Positions 1-5,802 of a DNA stretch of 7,838 bases are shown here, piece after piece; within the stretch, counting starts at the first letter, position 1; the number at the start of each line of letters is the position of its first letter. Below the pieces are notes generated by a model. That model was not told the DNA's origin and made no database searches. It was given only the letters and a program-made list of their open reading frames with translations. The DNA is from Oceanospirillaceae bacterium (GTDB lineage: Bacteria > Pseudomonadota > Gammaproteobacteria > Pseudomonadales > Balneatricaceae): assembly GCA_023954795.1 (NCBI GenBank), contig JAGSHA010000140.1, positions 1 to 7,838 of the forward strand. Reading direction: 5' to 3'. A program made the position numbers and the translations under genes.

Positions 1-614
1 AAGCCGGGAATCAGTGCGCCGAGGAACAAGTCGCCGACCGTGACGGTATCCGGTGAAAAAATGCCCCGATCAAGCTGGGATTGCTGATACGCGGAAGAGA
101 TTACGTCACCCAGAAGTACCAGTACGATGGATGGCGGGATGATCTGACCCAGAGTACCGGAAGCACAGATAGTACCGGCTGCAATGGAGGGATCGTAGCC
201 ACGGCGCAGCATGGTGGGAAGCGACAGCAGGCCCATGGTCACAACCGTTGCGCCGACGATACCGGTACTGGCCGCCAGTAACATACCGACCAGAGTGACA
301 GAGATGCCCAATCCACCACGCATCGGGCCAAACAGTAAGGCCATGGTGTCCAGCAGCTCTTCGGCGATACGGGATTTCTCCAGCATGACACCCATAAACA
401 CAAACAGTGGTACTGCGATCAGCACCTCGTTGTTCATGATGCCAAACAGGCGGTTCGGGATCGCTTCAAGGAACACTGAATCAAAATGTCCGGTGTAAGC
501 CCCGATGGCTGCAAACAGCAGACCGGTGCCCGCCAGTGCGAAGGCCACGGAATAGCCCAGCAACAGTACAAAAATAGCGCCAACAAACAGCAGCAGAGGT
601 AGATATTCCATCAT
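1..614 (-). CDS. dctM: TRAP transporter large permease subunit, DctM family (partial, N-terminal 204 residues)
   Basis: This is the large membrane subunit of a tripartite ATP-independent periplasmic transporter, the subunit that moves an organic-acid-like substrate across the inner membrane using an ion gradient. The minus-strand translation starts MMEYLPLLLF and is open to the window edge. About 204 residues are visible; the family is usually about 425-465 residues, so roughly half is missing. It is strongly hydrophobic. Family landmarks are visible: STGIVGATVVTMGLLSLP at about 116-133, and SGTLGQIIPPSIVLVLLGD at about 152-170, the latter resembling the mannitol/chloroaromatic-type branch. 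Its ATG (614-612) overlaps the TGA stop of the upstream small subunit (613-611), so the two are translationally coupled; a second in-frame ATG follows immediately at 611. The symbol is used in the generic family sense. The substrate cannot be told from this sequence, and no binding-protein gene (dctP) lies on the promoter-proximal side. Confidence 0.93.
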   Translation of the reverse strand, partial: MMEYLPLLLFVGAIFVLLLGYSVAFALAGTGLLFAAIGAYTGHFDSVFLEAIPNRLFGIMNNEVLIAVPLFVFMGVMLEKSRIAEELLDTMALLFGPMRGGLGISVTLVGMLLAASTGIVGATVVTMGLLSLPTMLRRGYDPSIAAGTICASGTLGQIIPPSIVLVLLGDVISSAYQQSQLDRGIFSPDTVTVGDLFLGALIPG

Positions 615-1165
615 AGTGCGTGACCCTCTTCTTCCTCTAGCAAGTGTCCCTGACCGGTCAGCACTAATATGCTGCGCAGGATTTCACCGATGCCTTGCAG
701 CATCATCATGGCAGGCATTAACAACAGGCTGGTTTTAAGGATGTATCGAAAAGGGATGCCTCCGGCTTCCTGAGAGCCTTCGGTCAGTTCCCATGACGTG
801 GCTACGTACTCCCAGGAGATATAGAAGATAAAACCGGAAACCGGTAGCAACAGACACACGGTGCCGAAGAGGTTGATGATGGCTTTACCTTTTTCACCCA
901 TCGGGCGATAAAAAATATCCACGCGCACGTGGCCATCATGTTTTAGCGTATAGGCGGCGCCTAGCAGAAAGACGAAGCTGTGCATGTAGATCACAGATTC
1001 CTGCAAGGCGACATTGCCCATATTGAACAGGTAACGCATCACCACGATGGTAAACGTGGCCAGCACCATAGTCAGAGTCAGCCAGGAGATAGCCCGGCCA
1101 GACCACTCACTGATCCCATCGATCAGTCGCACGAGTGTGCTAAGAGGTGTATTTGAAGAGGTCAT
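611..1165 (-). CDS. dctQ: TRAP transporter small permease subunit, DctQ family
   Basis: This is the four-helix small membrane subunit that pairs with DctM in the inner membrane. From the chosen start (MTSSN) it has 184 residues, normal for the family. Predicted membrane segments lie at about 26-46, 58-76, 97-118 and 142-162. The family signature LQES-Y-H (about 54-62) and the loop DGHVRVDIFY (77-86) are both present. The frame stays open upstream to a TTG at 1216, which would add 17 residues (LYFGVNNKKLHRVCDR) unlike a DctQ N-terminus and would leave no leader after the likely promoter, so the ATG at 1165 is preferred. Its ribosome site is weak (AGGG about 11 nt upstream). It overlaps dctM by 4 nt. 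The divergent neighbour is a DUF416 gene, not dctP, so the binding protein is either beyond DctM or elsewhere. Confidence 0.9.
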   Translation of the reverse strand: MTSSNTPLSTLVRLIDGISEWSGRAISWLTLTMVLATFTIVVMRYLFNMGNVALQESVIYMHSFVFLLGAAYTLKHDGHVRVDIFYRPMGEKGKAIINLFGTVCLLLPVSGFIFYISWEYVATSWELTEGSQEAGGIPFRYILKTSLLLMPAMMMLQGIGEILRSILVLTGQGHLLEEEEGHAL

Positions 1166-1206
1166 ACGGTCGCATACCCTATGAAGCTTTTTATTATTAA
1201 CGCCAA

Positions 1207-1215
1207 AGTATAACA
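1207..1215 (-). promoter_or_regulatory. Candidate extended -10 promoter for dctQM
   Basis: Read on the minus strand, the sequence is TGTTATACT: a TGn extension directly before TATACT, which matches five of six bases of the sigma-70 -10 consensus. Transcription would begin near 1200, giving a leader of about 35 nt before the dctQ ATG at 1165. No good -35 hexamer lies 16-18 nt upstream. That region is instead occupied by the inverted repeat at 1225-1237, which fits an activator-assisted or repressed promoter. This is a consensus match only. Confidence 0.45.
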
Positions 1216-1224
1216 ATATTGCTC

Positions 1225-1237
1225 ATGCTAATAGCAT
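1225..1237. promoter_or_regulatory. Perfect 6-1-6 inverted repeat, candidate operator of dctQM
   Basis: ATGCTA and TAGCAT flank a single central base, a perfect hyphenated palindrome. It is centred about 31 nt upstream of the inferred dctQM transcription start, where a -35 element would be. Its position suggests a site for a dimeric regulator; the regulator is not identifiable here. Confidence 0.3.
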
Positions 1238-1263
1238 CCGTAGTATCGCGTACGTTGATCTTA

Positions 1264-1293
1264 TTCGGATATTTGATTTAAAAACCGTACAAT
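1264..1293 (+). promoter_or_regulatory. Weak candidate promoter for the DUF416 gene
   Basis: TACAAT at 1288-1293 is a fair -10 hexamer (five of six). The best upstream partner is TTCGGA at 1264-1269 with an 18-nt spacer, only three of six matches to the -35 consensus. Transcription would start near 1300. The alternating TATATATATG run just downstream (1301-1310) would lie in the leader. Low confidence. Confidence 0.3.
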
Positions 1294-1335
1294 AGGCGCA
1301 TATATATATGTCCGTACCGGTGGAGAACAGAGACT

Positions 1336-1938
1336 ATGTCCGATCAGTCTACTAACCCGCAGCTGTTTGAGCTGCAAGACTGGCAGCTGGTTGCCTTCAG
1401 TGCAGCCCTGAGTGAACGCATGTTTCCGAACTTTGCGCTTTTTTCGCGTCTGGTGGAGTTTGGCAACGCACAACAGCTTCGCCAGATCCTGAATGGTGTC
1501 TGGGATAAATTGGCAAACACCGGTGCCAAGATGAACTTCGAAGTTCAGCTTGATAAGGTTGAGGCTAACATTCCTGATCTGGAAGAGTTCACGATGTACG
1601 GTGCTTTTCCGGCGAATGACGCGGTGGTCGCGTTGTACTCAACCCTTAACGTCGTACTTGTCGCTGATGCTGAAGAAGCCGCTAATATAGCGAGCTTATC
1701 CCGTGAATGCGTTGCGACGTTTATCGAGGTCAGCGAAGCGGATGATCAGCTTTCCGACGAAGACGTTGTTCGCCTGATCAATACGCATGAAATGATGGAG
1801 CAGGAAGAGGCTTTTCAGGACGAAGTTCTGGCCCGGATTACTGCGGCGAAAAAGGCCAACAAAGAATTAATCACTGAACTGCGTGCGCTGGCGCACAACG
1901 AAGGTGTCAGCAATATCGGGATCACTGACAGCGAATGA
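1336..1938 (+). CDS. yjaG: YjaG/DUF416 family protein
   Basis: This is a 200-residue soluble, acidic, mostly helical protein that closely matches my recollection of Escherichia coli YjaG (DUF416, about 196 residues). Shared landmarks are an early DWQLVAF segment (15-21), then SERMFPNFALF, a central NFEVQLDKVEANIP region, and the C-terminal SNIGI motif (192-196), which sits a few residues from the end in both proteins. The biochemical function of this family is not established to my knowledge, and no enzymatic motif is visible. The ATG is preceded by GGAGA (1322-1326) with a 9-nt spacer, a good ribosome site. Its stop codon overlaps the start of the next gene, a small membrane protein, so the two are probably cotranscribed. 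The E. coli neighbours (nfi, hupA) are absent here. There is no predicted signal peptide or membrane segment. Confidence 0.92.
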   Translation: MSDQSTNPQLFELQDWQLVAFSAALSERMFPNFALFSRLVEFGNAQQLRQILNGVWDKLANTGAKMNFEVQLDKVEANIPDLEEFTMYGAFPANDAVVALYSTLNVVLVADAEEAANIASLSRECVATFIEVSEADDQLSDEDVVRLINTHEMMEQEEAFQDEVLARITAAKKANKELITELRALAHNEGVSNIGITDSE

Positions 1939-2198
1939 TTTTACGTATTGGTCTGTTGCTTCTCATATTGCCACTCGTGGTCATGATGGGGTCCTACTTC
2001 ACTGAGCTGTCGGCAGTAAATGCCTGCCTGAGTGCTGGCGGCTCCTACGACTATTTTAATGGTGTGTGTGACCAGACCCTGACCCATGCTTACAGCCCGT
2101 TTATGGAGCGCAACTCGCTGTTGGTAAACGGTGGTATGTTGCTGTCTGTGTTGGGGTTATTCCTCTGTTTAGTAGGACTATATACCCGCGCACGTTGA
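1935..2198 (+). CDS. Small two-span membrane protein, function unknown
   Basis: This is an 87-residue protein whose ATG overlaps the TGA stop of the DUF416 gene (ATGA), so translation is probably coupled. Two hydrophobic segments are evident, about 3-22 and 63-83. The basic C-terminal tail (YTRAR) suggests both ends face the cytoplasm and the loop of about 40 residues faces the periplasm. That loop carries CLSAGGSYDYFNGVCD (31-46); its two cysteines, 14 residues apart, could form a disulfide. I do not recognise a named family. It ends shortly before the hairpin at 2200-2228. Confidence 0.8.
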   Translation: MILRIGLLLLILPLVVMMGSYFTELSAVNACLSAGGSYDYFNGVCDQTLTHAYSPFMERNSLLVNGGMLLSVLGLFLCLVGLYTRAR

Positions 2199-2199
2199 G

Positions 2200-2228
2200 T
2201 CACGGAGCCTCTCATTGAGGGGCCGTGA
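2200..2228 (+). terminator. Intergenic hairpin downstream of the DUF416 operon
   Basis: TCACGG (2200-2205) pairs with CCGTGA (2223-2228), and CCTC (2208-2211) pairs with GAGG (2217-2220) around a five-base loop. Two internal mismatched positions separate the stems. No T-run follows, so it is not a classical intrinsic terminator. It may instead protect the upstream mRNA or attenuate transcription into the next gene, which starts 38 nt later. The structure is seen; the role is inferred. Confidence 0.45.
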
Positions 2229-2265
2229 ATGTGTGCACCAAGGATTGATCTGAGAGATTCACGAA

Positions 2266-2694
2266 ATGAAAAAGAAACTGGGAATTGCCGCGCTGGCGGT
2301 TGTTATCGCAGGTGCATTGCTGTTGTTATGGATGGCAAACAGCGGCTGGCTGGAGGATTTCAATGCTGAACAGAATCAGGTGTTTCAGGAAAGAATAGAT
2401 GCTGGTACGGCGTTGGGTAAATCAGCCAATCAGCAGCAGTGTCTGGATCAGGCGCTACAGGATTTTGATGGCTGCCTGGGTTATCAATGTACAGTGGCTT
2501 CCGGTAAGTTTCTCAAAGCGTGTTTAGTGCAGGCGTCGCCGAGTGATGGATTCTGCGAAGGCGTGCCGGAGTTTCGTGACAAGCCAACGGAAGACGATAA
2601 GGACTGGGCAAAAGGTTACTGCCGTGAAAACAACATTCGTGGAGATAATTGCCGTTTGTTGATGCGCCAGCAACAGCTGTTCTGCAGCCAATAG
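2266..2694 (+). CDS. Exported or membrane-anchored protein with eight cysteines, function unknown
   Basis: This is a 142-residue protein with a basic MKKK start and a hydrophobic segment at about 5-24 that would act as a signal anchor or uncleaved signal peptide; there is no lipobox cysteine and no clear cleavage site. The remainder, about 115 residues, would be periplasmic. It contains cysteines at 59, 70, 75, 86, 97, 119, 129 and 140. The number is even and many spacings are 10-11 residues, which suggests a small disulfide-bonded helical domain with up to four bridges. GAGA about 9-10 nt before the ATG is a weak ribosome site. It stands between the DUF416 operon and the GTPase region and is separated from each by noncoding sequence, so no functional link can be claimed. 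I do not recognise the family. Confidence 0.75.
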   Translation: MKKKLGIAALAVVIAGALLLLWMANSGWLEDFNAEQNQVFQERIDAGTALGKSANQQQCLDQALQDFDGCLGYQCTVASGKFLKACLVQASPSDGFCEGVPEFRDKPTEDDKDWAKGYCRENNIRGDNCRLLMRQQQLFCSQ

Positions 2695-2894
2695 TCACGA
2701 AACCTGACCTTACTCATCATACGGTTGCCCGGTATTAGGATACACTCAGACCTTTACGGGCAGCTGACATGTTTTGAGGAATATGGCACCCTTGCTCTGT
2801 TGTGGTGCGCGTTGCGTGACACGTCATTTCGATAGCTGGCTCTTCAGCGCATCACGTGTTTGGTGATTCTGAGCGCTTACGAAGTAGATTCTGC
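2695..2894. other. 200-bp intergenic region upstream of the first GTPase gene
   Basis: No gene or convincing sigma-70 promoter was found. Near the downstream end ATCAC (2851-2855) and GTGAT (2863-2867) form a small inverted repeat with a 7-nt loop, flanked on both sides by GCGC. It lies less than 30 nt before the preferred ATG and could affect ribosome access. A second short repeat, TGAC-N2-GTCA, lies at 2817-2826. The promoter of the downstream gene is probably in here but cannot be placed. Confidence 0.4.
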
Positions 2895-3866
2895 ATGGAA
2901 AATCATAAAGTTCTCTTTATCGGGCCGGTAGGTTCGGGCAAAACAACTGCAATTCGTTCGATCAGTGACATAGATTGTCTGGACACCGAGGCTCAGGTAT
3001 CTGATGTGACCGGACGTCGTAAGCAGACCACCACCGTTGCGATGGACTATGGGCGTCTTACGCTGAGCGAAGCCTCACGTGTTCACCTTTACGGTACGCC
3101 GGGACAGGCGCGTTTCCGCTTTATGTGGGAGCTGCTTTCGGAAGAGATTGCCAAAGACTGTGCCGGTGTTGTGATGATGATCGACAATACCCGCAACTAC
3201 CCCATGCGCGACCTCAAATACTATGCCCGTGAATTTGCGAATGTGATTGCTGACAAGCGCTTAGTGGTTGCGGTGACACGTTCTGATCTGCGTGCACGTC
3301 CGTCACAGGATGAGTATTACGACCTGCTCAAAGAATTAGGCAAAGAAGCATCGGTGTGTTTTATCGATGGGCGGCGGAAGTCTGACCTGCTGGGGCTGGT
3401 TGAACTGATTCTGGAAGGCCAGAGTGACTACAATGAATGGTCGACCCTCAAACGCATGGCAGAAGCCGAGCAGAAGGGGCTGCAATTTTCCAGTGATGAT
3501 ACGGGCCTTGAGATCGATGATTATCATGGCGAACAGGTCGTTATCAAAGAGAGCGTCGTAAATGGGTTACTCAAGATCGAAGGTGTTGAAGGCCTCGCGG
3601 CGACCGATATTAACGGTGACCTGATTACATCGTCGCTGGAAGGCAGCCAGCTGGAAAACTTTATCGCACTAGCCTCCGGTATCGTGCAGGATCAGGGTGA
3701 GAACTCTGCCTTGGGACAGGTGAATAATGTGGTCTTTCGTGATCGTGGTGAAAACAACCTGTCGGTGTTTGTCTGGGAAGGGATGGCCTTAGGCGTGGTA
3801 TCGACCCGAAAAACATCAACCCGCATGATTCGACAGCAGGTGAACGACCTGCTGCAGTGGGGGTAG
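2895..3866 (+). CDS. Small GTPase (COG2229/CvnD-like) fused to a C-terminal Roadblock/LC7-like domain, copy A
   Basis: This 323-residue protein is a predicted cytoplasmic GTP-binding switch. The G domain occupies about 1-178: P-loop GPVGSGKTT (10-18), switch I threonines in TTTVAMDYG (45-53), switch II VHLYGTPGQ (63-71) followed by RFRFMW, a G4-like TRSD (128-131) and a G5-like FIDGR (156-160). The Asp of the usual DxxG is replaced by Gly, and the Lys of N/TKxD by Arg. A polar linker (about 178-210) leads to a Roadblock/LC7-like domain (about 212-323) with LLKIEGVEGLAATDINGDL and the terminal LLQWG. The frame extends to a GTG at 2856; the ATG at 2895 is chosen because it aligns with the start of the paralogue at 4830. 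The ribosome site is weak. The partner roadblock gene starts two bases after the stop. Roadblock proteins regulate GTPases in the MglA/MglB and conservon systems; here one is in the same chain. The cellular output is unknown. Confidence 0.85.
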   Translation: MENHKVLFIGPVGSGKTTAIRSISDIDCLDTEAQVSDVTGRRKQTTTVAMDYGRLTLSEASRVHLYGTPGQARFRFMWELLSEEIAKDCAGVVMMIDNTRNYPMRDLKYYAREFANVIADKRLVVAVTRSDLRARPSQDEYYDLLKELGKEASVCFIDGRRKSDLLGLVELILEGQSDYNEWSTLKRMAEAEQKGLQFSSDDTGLEIDDYHGEQVVIKESVVNGLLKIEGVEGLAATDINGDLITSSLEGSQLENFIALASGIVQDQGENSALGQVNNVVFRDRGENNLSVFVWEGMALGVVSTRKTSTRMIRQQVNDLLQWG

Positions 3867-3868
3867 GC

Positions 3869-4540
3869 ATGCTAAGTATATTACATGACCTGGAAGCATA
3901 CAGCGGAGCACAACACAGTGGTGTTAGCTGTCAGGGGAGCTTGATCGCGTCAACCTGTCCGGCGGACTTACAGCAGGATCTGGTGCGCAGCCAGCAGGTG
4001 GTCAGCCAGCTGTTCAATGGCATTAACGAATGTGGTCATAGTTACGCCGAGCTTCATTTGGAACTGGACCGCCATCTGCTGCTGGCCTATCGCCTGTCAG
4101 ATGACTGTACATTGCTGATGTTGACCCGCAAAGGCGTCAATATGGCGTTGATGGCAACCTCCGTACGATCGGTTAAAAAACGTATTCTGGGTGCCCTGAG
4201 TAAAGCGGCGGAACTTCCGTCGTCTGACCTGCAACCCGTATTCCCGGTCGGTGAGACCGGTTTTATCCAGGCGGGTTCGGCACAGCATCAGGAAGACGCT
4301 GCGGCACTGAGTGAGTTGATGAATAAGCTCTGCGACAAGATGGTGGATACATTAGGATCGACCGGTGCGATCAGTTTCTACCGCATCCTCAACGAGTGGA
4401 AACGCCAATACGGTATGAATAAATATAAACTGCCCGCATTACTCAAGTTGCTGGCGGTTGAATTGGACGTCGGTGAGCCTCGGGACGGTTTCCTGAAAGA
4501 CGCGGTCATTCTGACCCGCGAACTGGTACATCGTAGCTAA
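3869..4540 (+). CDS. Roadblock/LC7-like protein with helical C-terminal extension, copy A
   Basis: This 223-residue cytoplasmic protein is probably the GTPase partner or regulator. The N-terminal part (about 1-110) aligns with copy B at 5803: MLSILHDLEA versus MQSILKDLEM, then ELHLELDRHLLLAYRL and TRKGVNMALMATSVRS, a pattern of strands and helices consistent with a divergent Roadblock/LC7 fold. A variable region (about 112-145) follows, then a helical C-terminal domain (about 146-220) of unknown function that is much less conserved than the front. An ATG at 3857 in the same frame would overlap the GTPase gene. The start at 3869 is preferred because copy B begins at the equivalent residue and because a G-rich stretch (3858-3863) and the GTAGG around the stop codon supply a ribosome site. 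The two-base gap to the GTPase gene indicates coupled expression. The roadblock assignment is by pattern, without a profile search. Confidence 0.72.
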   Translation: MLSILHDLEAYSGAQHSGVSCQGSLIASTCPADLQQDLVRSQQVVSQLFNGINECGHSYAELHLELDRHLLLAYRLSDDCTLLMLTRKGVNMALMATSVRSVKKRILGALSKAAELPSSDLQPVFPVGETGFIQAGSAQHQEDAAALSELMNKLCDKMVDTLGSTGAISFYRILNEWKRQYGMNKYKLPALLKLLAVELDVGEPRDGFLKDAVILTRELVHRS

Positions 4541-4560
4541 GGCTCCTGCTAATAAGTCAG

Positions 4561-4580
4561 ACGTCCTTTCGGACGTGTTT
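4561..4580 (+). terminator. Candidate terminator after module A
   Basis: ACGTCC (4561-4566), loop TTTC, GGACGT (4571-4576), then GTTT. The stem has six perfect pairs with a compact loop, 20 nt after the stop of the copy A roadblock gene. The T-run is short, so termination may be partial. C-rich, G-poor sequence follows at about 4585-4620. Confidence 0.5.
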
Positions 4581-4759
4581 GCAAGCCCCCTAATTCGTTT
4601 TCCCTCCTGAATATCCTTTCGGTGTGTATATCTATGCCGGGCTTTTCCTTATTTCTGCCTCCCTGCCTCTTTTCGGGTTTTAGGCTGCATCAGGCGGGCA
4701 GTGGACACCTGATCACAGCTTGTTCGTCATATTAACGTCACACATCAGTGTTTCTATTG

Positions 4760-4779
4760 CGGTCTTGAATTCACGACCG
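4760..4779. promoter_or_regulatory. 20-bp near-perfect palindrome, candidate operator of module B
   Basis: CGGTC (4760-4764) and GACCG (4775-4779) flank a core containing the perfect palindrome TGAATTCA (4766-4773). Only the pair 4765/4774 fails to match. Nine of ten pairs are symmetric, and the site is about 50 nt upstream of the copy B GTPase start. This fits binding by a homodimeric transcription factor. No equivalent palindrome was seen before copy A. Confidence 0.4.
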
Positions 4780-4829
4780 GCGCAGAGGAAAGCGTCAGTT
4801 ACGGACCGCTAACGGGATCACTCAGTCTT

Positions 4830-5798
4830 ATGTCAGAACTTAAGCTTATCTTTGCAGGACCAGTGGGTGCGGGTAAAACCACGGCGATTAATGTCCTCAG
4901 TGATAAACCCAGTCTGAATACTGATGCTGCCGTGTCCGATGTTACTGCAGCACGTAAAGCGACCACGACCGTGGCGATGGACTATGGCTCTCTGGCATTA
5001 AACGATTCACAGAAAGTACACCTCTACGGTACCCCCGGTCAGATGCGGTTTCGTTTTATGTGGGACCTGCTGGCCAATGATCTGGCGGCGGATTGTGCGG
5101 GACTGGTGTTGTTGATCGACAACACCCGAGCCTCGCCTTACCGGGACCTGAAATACTACGTGCAGGAGTTTTCCAACCTGATTGCGCGTAAGAAACTGAT
5201 TGTTGGTGTGACCCGCTCGGACCTGCGCTCTGAACCTAAACTGGCCGAATACGAAGGCTGGATTGAGGAGTTAGGGTTGCAGGCAGAGGTCCGTTTTATC
5301 GATGCCCGCAGTAAGGTTGATCTGATAAAACTACTGCAGGACTTCGTCGGTGAAGAGGCACAGGCCGATTGGCAGCAGTTATTGGACGATGCCGATCAAG
5401 CACCGGAGCGCAGTGTTACCGTTTCCCCCGCACCTGAGTCGCCCGTCAGCGATTACCTTGGAGAGAACATTGTCATGAAAGATTCCATTGTGGATGACGT
5501 ATTAAACATCAAGGGTGTTCAGGGCGCTGCGTTGGCAACCGACATGGGCGATATTGTGACCTCATCGCTGGATGATACGGAGCTGGATGATTTTATTGGT
5601 TTTATGGCAGGCATTGTACCGGTGTTCGAGCAGGTATCTGATCTAGGACGCGTACGCAGCGTTGTGCTGAAGAGCGAGCGCAATGACAACGTCTCCGTGT
5701 ACGTAGAGGAAGAGCAGGTGCTGGGGGTTGTATCCTCCAACCGTGCCTCCGTGCGGATTCTGCGTCAGCAACTTGATGATCTGTTGCAGTGGGGTTAA
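4830..5798 (+). CDS. Small GTPase (COG2229/CvnD-like) fused to a C-terminal Roadblock/LC7-like domain, copy B
   Basis: This 322-residue paralogue of the protein at 2895 aligns almost without gaps through the G domain. Motifs fall at the same residue numbers: GPVGAGKTT (10-18), TTTVAMDYG (45-53), VHLYGTPGQ (63-71) with RFRFMW, TRSD (128-131), FIDAR (156-160). The same two departures from canonical G motifs are present, Gly for Asp in G3 and Arg for Lys in G4, so they are family traits and not decay. The linker (about 178-208) differs from copy A and is rich in Pro, Glu and Ser. The Roadblock/LC7-like domain (about 209-322) has VLNIKGVQGAALATDMGD and the same LLQWG terminus. The start is fixed by alignment with copy A; its ribosome site is poor. 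The next gene starts four bases after the stop. It probably acts with its roadblock partner and the Cache-HAMP receptor encoded downstream. Confidence 0.86.
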   Translation: MSELKLIFAGPVGAGKTTAINVLSDKPSLNTDAAVSDVTAARKATTTVAMDYGSLALNDSQKVHLYGTPGQMRFRFMWDLLANDLAADCAGLVLLIDNTRASPYRDLKYYVQEFSNLIARKKLIVGVTRSDLRSEPKLAEYEGWIEELGLQAEVRFIDARSKVDLIKLLQDFVGEEAQADWQQLLDDADQAPERSVTVSPAPESPVSDYLGENIVMKDSIVDDVLNIKGVQGAALATDMGDIVTSSLDDTELDDFIGFMAGIVPVFEQVSDLGRVRSVVLKSERNDNVSVYVEEEQVLGVVSSNRASVRILRQQLDDLLQWG

Positions 5799-5802
5799 GG
5801 GC

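Larger units (their letters stand above)
4541..4829. other. 289-bp gap between the two GTPase modules
   Basis: No gene was found. In order it holds the hairpin at 4561-4576, a pyrimidine-rich stretch (about 4585-4680, visibly richer in C than G and containing CCTTTCGG, which also occurs in the hairpin), and the palindrome at 4760-4779. A promoter for module B would be expected in the second half, but no good -35/-10 pair could be assigned. The gap contrasts with the very tight spacing inside each module. Confidence 0.5.

Noticed and set aside
81..498. Plus-strand open frames over the left end
   Set aside because: They are antisense to the DctM coding frame, whose minus-strand translation carries clear family motifs.
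1301..1310. TATATATATG run as a -10 element or microsatellite
   Set aside because: It is too short for a meaningful repeat and no -35 is correctly spaced upstream; it more likely sits in the leader of the DUF416 transcript.
1249..1317. Three CGTAC direct repeats in the divergent promoter region (1249, 1286, 1313)
   Set aside because: The unit is only 5 bp and the spacings (37 and 27 nt) are not a whole number of shared helical turns, so it is probably chance.
2710..2738. TTACTC and TATTAG with a 17-nt spacer as a sigma-70 promoter
   Set aside because: The -35 matches only two of six consensus bases and the -10 four of six, which is no better than chance in A/T-rich intergenic DNA.
2784..2795. 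TGGCAC...TTGC resembling a sigma-54 promoter upstream of GTPase A
   Set aside because: Only 7 nt separate the GG and GC elements, where sigma-54 needs 10, so the spacing is incompatible.
4798..4813. GTTA-N8-TAAC inverted repeat just before GTPase B
   Set aside because: Only four bases per arm match and the interior is not symmetric, so it is too weak to call an operator.
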